Shown: positions 57,201-64,000 of the stretch, piece after piece
Numbering within the stretch: the stretch's first letter is position 1
Layout: each line of letters opens with the position of its first letter
DNA from: Moniliella sp. 'wahieum'
Taxonomy: Eukaryota; Basidiomycota; Moniliellomycetes; Moniliellales; Moniliellaceae
NCBI GenBank assembly: GCA_003971905.1
Contig: RSEE01000008.1
Location: 558,001 to 622,000 of the forward strand
Length of the DNA: 64,000 nt
Direction: 5' to 3'
Notes under the pieces: generated by a model
Databases searched by the model: none
Seen by the model: the letters and a program-made list of their open reading frames with translations, nothing else
Told to the model about the DNA's origin: nothing
Program-made: the position numbers and the translations under genes

Positions 57201-60200
57201 GCGCGGGAAGCCATCCTGGCAGCCGAAGCGGTTGAAGCCGAGGTGGCGGTCTTGCTCACGCTCTGCTCGGCGGAGACCGACATTTCGCATGGCGCGGCGC
57301 AGCTGGCGCGGCTCATGGTGGACATTCACGATGCGCACGGAACGCCGCTGCCGGCAGCGTGGCGGTCGTTTTATCTCCATGCCGAAAAAGTTTCGTCGCC
57401 CTTCGCTGGCCGGGTGGCGCAGCAGCGCACGCTCCGTCAAGCCTTGGCCGAGGTCTCTGAGGTGGGCGGCCTGGGACCGACGCAAGGTGCTCGGGGCGCC
57501 TGGACCGAGGCGTACCGTCGTTGGGGTACCCTAACCCAAATTGTTGCCCGGCCCATGGCAGCCGACATGAGCGACACGGCGCAGGACAAGGCTGCGTACT
57601 GGCACAACCTCACTGCGTTCTTGGCCAGCTTGGGCGGCGCCGTGTCGTTGCCGCACCCGGAAGAGAAGGCGCTCGCGCTTGTCTCGCCTAAATTGCCCGG
57701 CGTCGGAGACGAGGCTGACGCGGCCACGCTCGTCGACACGTATGTGCAGGAAATGGTCGACTTGCTTGTCAGCGACTCGCTCTGGGTGCGCGACAAGGTC
57801 AAGTCGACACTAGGCCAGGACTTGGGCGTAAAGCTAGCGGCGCTGCTGCTTAAGCAGGTGCATATTGTGCTCTCCGAGTTCTTTGATAAGCACACGGGTC
57901 TTCCACGTCCGTCGGACATGTTTACGGTGTTCATTGAACAGTCCATTGCCGTGGTGGAGGCCATGTTGGCGCGGATGCCACTGCGGGTCGCGCCGCAGGA
58001 AGAAGGCGAGGAAGCTGAAGAAGGCGAAGGTCCGCTGCGGGTCGACATTGGGTCGCTGATGGTATTGTATGTCGAGTACGCCAATGCGTTGGGCAAAAAG
58101 GAGCAGCCGCTGCGGATCAAGTTGGCAGTGGCGCAGTTGTGCGCTACGCTGCTGAAGCACAAGGCATCGTTTGCCTTTAGCAACGAGCTGCCGGTGCGCA
58201 ACCGCTTGTTCCAGGCGCTGGTCACCTGGACGTCCGAGTCGGTACGTTTTTCCCCCGGGATCGATGTGTGCGTGGACGTGTGACTGACCCAAGGAACGAA
58301 GATGGACGAGGGCGGCACGGGTAAGCTGCCCAGCCGGAGCATTCAGCGCGAGCTCGATGTGGCCTGCTTGCGGACCGTGTCAATGCTGCTAGAGAACCTG
58401 CCTTTGATTCTGGCCGACGACGCACTGGTGCTGGACGACAAAGTCGAGTGGGCCAAGTCGCGCCAGTTCAGCATGTACTTCAACTACTTCCTCAAGGTGT
58501 TCAATCGTGCCAAGGACGCCGAGGCGAGCGCGGCTGCGCGCGCGATCGCCGCCAGTGGCGTGTCGGGCCCCGTTGCCGAAGCGCGGCGCGCGCAAGGCGC
58601 GGTGTTGGTCAACGAGAGAGGTACTGCAAGAGTCGGCGATCCAGGCCCTGAGTAACTTGTTGGCGGCCAACATCGATTCGGGCTTGCAACACTCTCTCCC
58701 GCTCGCCTACAAGGACGATCTGCGGATCCGGACTGTCTTTATGCAGATCATGACCAATGTCTTGCGCCAGGGAGCCCAGTTTGACGACCTGGACCGCCTC
58801 AACTCGACGCGGCAACAGCAAAACCAACTCGCCGAGCTGATCGCTGACCCGGGCATGCAGCTCGCCCTCTCCATCTGCCAGATTTGCCGCGGATTTGAGG
58901 CGGAGAGCTTGGACTGTGTCCTGCTCTCTCTTTTCGATTCACGTGGGGAGGTGCTTCGCTTCCTGGGATTGGCGTTGCGGGAAGAGATTGAGCGCACGCC
59001 GTCTGAGGAGATGGTGTTCCGGACCAACTCCTTCCGCACACGCTTGCTTAGCGTGTATGCGCGCATGCACGGTTACGAGTATCTCCGCGCCACCGTTGGC
59101 CCTCTGATCATCGACTTTGCTGCGCGGGCTCAGGGCGTGTCGTTTGAGATTGACCCTGCCAAGATCGACGCATCCGAGGTCGGCGGGCAAGCGGCGGCCG
59201 AGGCCATCTTGGCCGCGAACCAGGCGCGCTTGGAGGAGATGACGCAGGCGTTCATTGACGCCATCTGCTCGTCGGCGGCCAAGTTACCGCCGGTGCTGGG
59301 CGAGTTGTGCCGGCAGATTCGTGGTCTGATGGACAACAAGTTCCCCGAGGCGCGGTACCAAGGTGTGGGAGGCTTCATGTTCCTCCGCTTCATTTCGCCT
59401 GCCATTGTGGCTCCGCAGCTTATCGACCTTAACTTGGCACCGGGAGCGCGGGAGATGCGGCGCGGGGGCTGTTGCTCGTGTCAAAGATCTTGCAGACGCT
59501 GGCGTCCAACACGGTGCTCGCAACCCACAAGGAGGGCTTCATGACTCGCATGAACGATTTCCTCAAACGCAATGTGTGGAAGGTGACACGTTTCCTGGAC
59601 CAGGTGAGCGACGTGAAACCACTCGAACAGACTTTGACGACGGTGCCCGACGGTGCCGCCTCCAGTGGCGCTGCCACGGCCGCCGGCGCAACGGCCGCAG
59701 CCGGGGCGCAGAACTCCATCTTTGCGGTGGGCTACCAGGTTACCGAGTCGGATGAGCATACGTTGCACAAGTTCCTGTTTGACAATGTGGACAAGCTAGG
59801 CAAGGACTTGCTGGCACGCTCGGCTGCTGCGCGCGCCGAGGGGAACACTGCCGTCGCCGACGACGCAAAGCGAGCGTACGATGGATGTGTGTGGTGCTCG
59901 CCGAGATGGGCGACTACGAGTTGGACATCAATGCGCTTGGCCTCGGCACGGGCCCGGGCGGCAGACCGGACGGAGCGGCGTACCGTGAGTTTATGCGGCG
60001 CAATGCGGGCGTCATGTCGACACCTCGGCGTTTACCAACATCCTGCGTGTTGGCCCGCCAGGAGCGAGTGGGCGGCCGGTGCTGTATTACTCTGTGGCGG
60101 CGGTGCGTGCAGCGACGGTGGACTTTGAGGCTCTGATCGTGTATGCGATGCAGTTGCTCCAGCACTTCCTCCACCGCGAGTTTGACCTGTTGGTCGATAT

Positions 60201-63200
60201 GACGTGCATGACAGCCGAGAACTGGATCCCGCACCAATGGATGCTCTTTTGGAGCACGCTCATGCCCTCTGACATTCGCGAGAATCTGCGCACCGTGATT
60301 GTGCTCAACGCCAACATTGCTGCCCGCGAGTGCATCTACCCCTACTTCCAGCATGATCCCGAGAAGGCTGGTCCGGCCCCTCCCGACAGCATCTTTGCCT
60401 TCCTCAGCGGCAAGAGCGTCAACTTTGTCCACACCCTCGACGAGCTCCAGCGGTTCATCCCCCGTCGTGACATTGCTCTCGCTCCGGCCACGAGCGCCAT
60501 CCTCCACTCCCCTGTCGAGACGTCCATTGCGACTGCCCCTGATTGCGCACTACCGTGCCCTCGTGCCCGTGGCGTTCAAGACGAGTGGCGAGTATCTGCA
60601 GATCACTTCCCTCAAACCGCAGGAGATGTGGGTTGGTATGGCGGCCGCGACGAATGAGGTGATCCACTTTGCCGACATTGACGACATTTGCCCTGCTTCG
60701 GCCCGTGGGGAGGAGACCACTTTCCTGATCACCTGCAAAGCAGGCCAGACCGTCTTCCTCTTCCACTCCCAGGACCGCACGGAGATTGTGCAGGCGCTTC
60801 GTCAGGCCAAGGCCCGCATTACCCGCGTCGCCCCAGCCCCTGGCGCTGCCACGGCAGAGCGGACACTGATGCCCAGCGACGTGCCGGGCACACTGCTCAA
60901 TATGGCCCTGCTCAACCTCGGCAGCGGAGACTATGCGCTGCGGGTGAGCGCGTACAACCTCCTCTTCGCCTTGTCTACCTCGTTCAGCTTCACTGCTTCC
61001 CACGCACGCCGCCGGCTGCTCTCAGTCCGTGGTCTGGGGCTGCCTGCCACCACTGCCAGCTTTGCTGCCGAACTCAGCCGCGACTTTGCCACCTCGGCAC
61101 CCACCGTCACGCTCGAGTTCCTCGTGTCCTTCTTTGAGGGCTTTGATGTCTCGACCGCAGACCAGAAGGCCGCGGCACTGCAGTACATGGTGCCCTGGTT
61201 GACCAACCTCGCTCTCTTCACTCACTCGAGTCGCGCCCAGCAAGCTGAATACACTAAGCGTATCAAGGTGATCCTCTCCCACCTGGTCAAGATCACGGTT
61301 CAAGAGCCCGATGTGTACTCGCTGATGCAGCGTTTGGTCTGGGCACATGTCACCAAGTTGGATCCCCTCCTGCCCATATTACTGGACGTGTTTGTCGAGG
61401 CGGCGATTGATGCTGGCATCGAGACTGCCGCGTTTGAGGCGGTGGCTGAGACGCTGGCCTCCTTTGCATCCTTCAACATGCGTGGCAAGCTGCTTGCCCG
61501 TCTACGGCGGACAATCGCCAAGACAAGTAAGGCGCTTGGTGCCAACCCCTATGCCGATGCCCAGGTGTGGCTGGAGCTCGCCACGCTGGTCCGCTTCAAT
61601 GTGGTGCTCTCTTTCACCTCGCGGGCTGAGCTGATGCTATTCTTGCCCGAATCGATCCACGTTCTTCTTCTCCTGGCCGGGACCGGACCAGACGTGATGC
61701 GCCGTGGGACGCGCACTGCATTGGTCAACCTGGCTCACTCGCTGTGTACTGACGACTCTCGGCATGCACGTGGGGGCGAGAGCGGGCTGGGTGCTGGGCC
61801 GACGGACCCGGTAGGCGGTGCACCGGTCCCGCTGACGGCCAGCAAACTGCGCAGTGCTCTGCTCTTCTTTGCCAGCAACGACACGTCCCCTCTTTGGCCT
61901 GCCCAAGGAGGAAGGCGACGATTGCCCCGACCCCTTTACCGGGACCATGGTGGTGGATACCTCGGAGCCAACGATTGAGCAGATTGAGCAGCTTTCGTCT
62001 CGCGTCTTGCCCTTGTTGGACCTTGCTGCGCCCAGCACCGACACGGCCAACGCGTGGCGCGCTCGCCTGGTGAGCCTCGTGACCAGTACCGCGTTCCAGT
62101 ACAACCCGCACGTTCAGTCTCGCGCCTTTGTCTTGCTCGGTGCCCTGGCCCAGGGCGAGATCGACGACGATCTCATGTACCAGATCTTGGTTTCGCTCCG
62201 TGGCGCCATGCTCGAATGGGGTGCCAATGCCAACCCGGGACCTCTGGCTTCGATTGTGACCTGTCTGGCTAAGGTTGTCCGCGCCCTCCCACCCCAGAGC
62301 AAGTACCTGCCTCAGATGGCCTGGGTGGCCATTGCGATGCTCGAGACGAGTGTGCCTGAGATCTTCAGTGCGGCTGCGCAGCTGCTCAATGCAGCGCTGT
62401 CCACCCTGGCGGCCGTGCAATTGCCCCTCGCGGCTGGCCTGGACCCGCTCACGTTCCTCCTCGAGGCCCGCAACGAGTTCCGCGATGCCTCGTGCCGTCT
62501 CGACGATGAAGCCGGGGTGGACTTTGAGATTGACTTTGGCTTTGCGCTGGCGGCACTGCTCGTGCGTGGTCTGCGGGACAGCACAACACGGGCAACGACG
62601 GTGGGTGGAGGTGCTTCTGTGCCTACTCCGCGTCTCCTCGACTAATGAGAAGGAGAACGGTGAGGCCGGGCGAGGCAGCAAAGTGTCACCGGCCGCGGTG
62701 GGCTTGTTCGTCGCTTTACTGCCCTCAGCTACCAGTGAGAGCGGACTGGCATCACTCTCCTCGACTGGGATTGCCAGTAATGTGGTGGAGGCAGCGGTCA
62801 AGGCGCGCAGGGAAGGGGAATGGTCTCTCGCCTCTTTGCTCTTGCCAGTCGACAATAAGCAAGCGCTCCTGGTCACTGCACTGCTGGCAGCATTGCTTGA
62901 CCACGCTCAGGACGAGGATGAAAAGGTGCTGCTTTACACGCTGCTGCGCGACATGGCGGTGGCCAAGCCCGCCATCTTGTCTATCATGTACGTTTGTCTT
63001 CCCGTCTGCGTTACATTTTTTTTCGCTCAGCTTTTACTGACTGTCCGGACTGAACGGGTACGAGTGGGTTGCTGCTGGAATGCAGACCGAAATTGAGTCG
63101 TCGACGAACGAACTGATTTTGGACGCAGTGCAGGCCATTACGTCGGTGGCGGTGTGCGAGCCGGTGGTGGCCGCCCAGGCGGCGGAGACGGCACGGCGCG

Positions 63201-63361
63201 GTGGTCTCGGTGCTTACCTCGATGAAGCTGGGTTTGCCTCCTTCCTTGAGTGTGGTGCGTTCAGCGCGGCGCCAGAGTTGGACGAGACTCAGCGTGTGCT
63301 GGTCGCTCGGTTGGCTGCCGCGTTGCTAGCGGGCGCCATCGATGCGGGGGCGCATGATTAA
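54262..63361 (+). CDS. Neurofibromin/IRA-type Ras GTPase-activating protein
   Basis: About 2,950 codons. Start MDRPESDSPLAAEMAG. Introns 54622-54683 and 58242-58301 (both GTACGT) keep frame; a third GTACGT donor is at 62988 with an uncertain acceptor near 63064 or 63085. The N-terminal half is helical repeat. The GAP domain (58.65-59.6 kb) has VFRTNSFRTRLLSVYARMHG (arginine finger in FRTNS) and GGFMFLRFISPAIVAPQLID (FLR motif). Then the NF1 Sec14-like module (60.0-60.45 kb: RPVLYYSVAAVRAATVDFEA, HREFDLLVDMT) and PH-like part (PQEMWVGMAAATNEVIHFAD). The rest is ARM/HEAT-like. It inactivates Ras. Single-base breaks occur near 55395, 55770, 58618, G5 59464-59468, 59885, 60005, 60530, 61890 and 62640; homologous sequence continues across each. 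Confidence 0.9.
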
Positions 63362-64000
63362 GTCATTTTTTGCATGGCAACGCTCCCTCTCTCAAACCTC
63401 TCACCAAGTGACTCCTTGCCTGGGCTCGATCCATCATTATCCACATGATATCCCCCTCTCACGCTACAGCTGGGCTGGGCCTACTTTGCCACTGCTCCGA
63501 GTGCTGCAGCTGGTTGGCCCGCCTCTGTGCCTTTGTTCCCTAGTTCGCCCGCGTATGTTTTTACCTACGATGGCACCCTGGTTTCGCGACATGTTTCCTC
63601 TTCTTTGCTCTATCTTTCCTGATTTTTTGGCTCTTTGAATGGATTGAATGTTCCGTGGGTTTGGAGTAGTTGAACAGATCGCACGTTCAACGTTCAACCA
63701 ACGAATGTAATAACAGCGTATAACCGGTAGCCCGTTCAACTGGCACCATGTGGGCATGTTGTGACGTGGAGATGTGAGCTTCGGAACAAGACAGCAGTTG
63801 TGTGCTGCATCGACACTACTAGGCCACTGCTTTATTCTGGCTCCTGCGCCTTCCCTTCGTAACGTTCTGGTCTTCCCTTAACCAATCTTCACGTCATGAA
63901 CCGGCACCGCTGCCACACTCGATACTTTGTCGGGGTTACCGACCAGATCCCTAGCTCTTTCAGTGGGTCGGGGGTCGGATCTCTGATTGCGAACAGGTGC
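63362..64000. other. 3' flank of the RasGAP gene, no gene seen
   Basis: Pyrimidine-rich 3' region. A tandem 7-mer pair acgttca x2 is at 63684-63697. No coding frame of substance to the window end. Confidence 0.4.

Noticed and set aside
1-64000. CRISPR arrays, bacterial operons or phage genes
   Set aside because: None seen; repeats are direct tandem without unique spacers, and gene structure is eukaryotic throughout.

Overview
This is nuclear DNA of a filamentous or yeast-like fungus, almost certainly a basidiomycete. The genes are GC-rich and closely spaced on both strands. They carry many short spliceosomal introns (mostly 53-115 nt) with CTAAC-type branch sites, and the three tRNA genes are interrupted just 3' of the anticodon. 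Protein content (Ras, neurofibromin-type RasGAP, seipin, EMC3, MIC10, a CENP-K-like kinetochore protein, PCL cyclin, GMC oxidoreductase) is fungal. The species cannot be fixed from the sequence alone; a retained CENP-K would fit a basidiomycete lineage that kept the inner kinetochore network.

Layout. 0-20 kb is gene-dense: the 3' end of an aminodeoxychorismate-lyase-like gene, seipin, a divergent pair of mitochondrial genes (COX23-like twin-CX9C protein and a PPR-like protein), a cysteine-repeat protein with mitochondrial-type leader, a membrane-anchored proline-rich protein, CENP-K, a GHSMGG serine hydrolase, DHBP synthase (RIB3), a CaiB/AMACR-family CoA-transferase and a secreted or membrane GMC oxidoreductase. 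20-26.8 kb is a transposon graveyard holding a tRNA-Asn and a mitochondrial-type cyclophilin: two solo LTRs, one nested inside a LINE 3' fragment, and further LINE fragments. At 26.8-29.6 kb an AANAT-type acetyltransferase runs into an MSS4/DSS4 domain. 29.6-37.4 kb holds tRNA-Val, one unrecognised acidic protein and a decayed LINE. A PCL-type cyclin lies at 37.4-39.1 kb. 39.1-45.7 kb has no credible gene and is full of short tandem repeats. 45.7-63.4 kb is gene-dense again: apyrase, Ras, EMC3, MIC10, tRNA-Leu, an Mpr1-like acetyltransferase and a ~9 kb neurofibromin/IRA RasGAP, so Ras and its probable negative regulator sit within 6 kb.

Two properties cut across the window. First, at least a dozen otherwise intact genes contain a single-base frameshift, usually in a mononucleotide run, including Ras, EMC3 and cyclophilin; this looks like uncorrected long-read indel error, and coding spans below are given through these breaks. 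Second, the intergenic DNA contains many short tandem arrays of quite different sequence whose unit is almost always 7 bp. The heptad signal, the cysteine-repeat protein and the acetyltransferase-MSS4 fusion are the most novel items.
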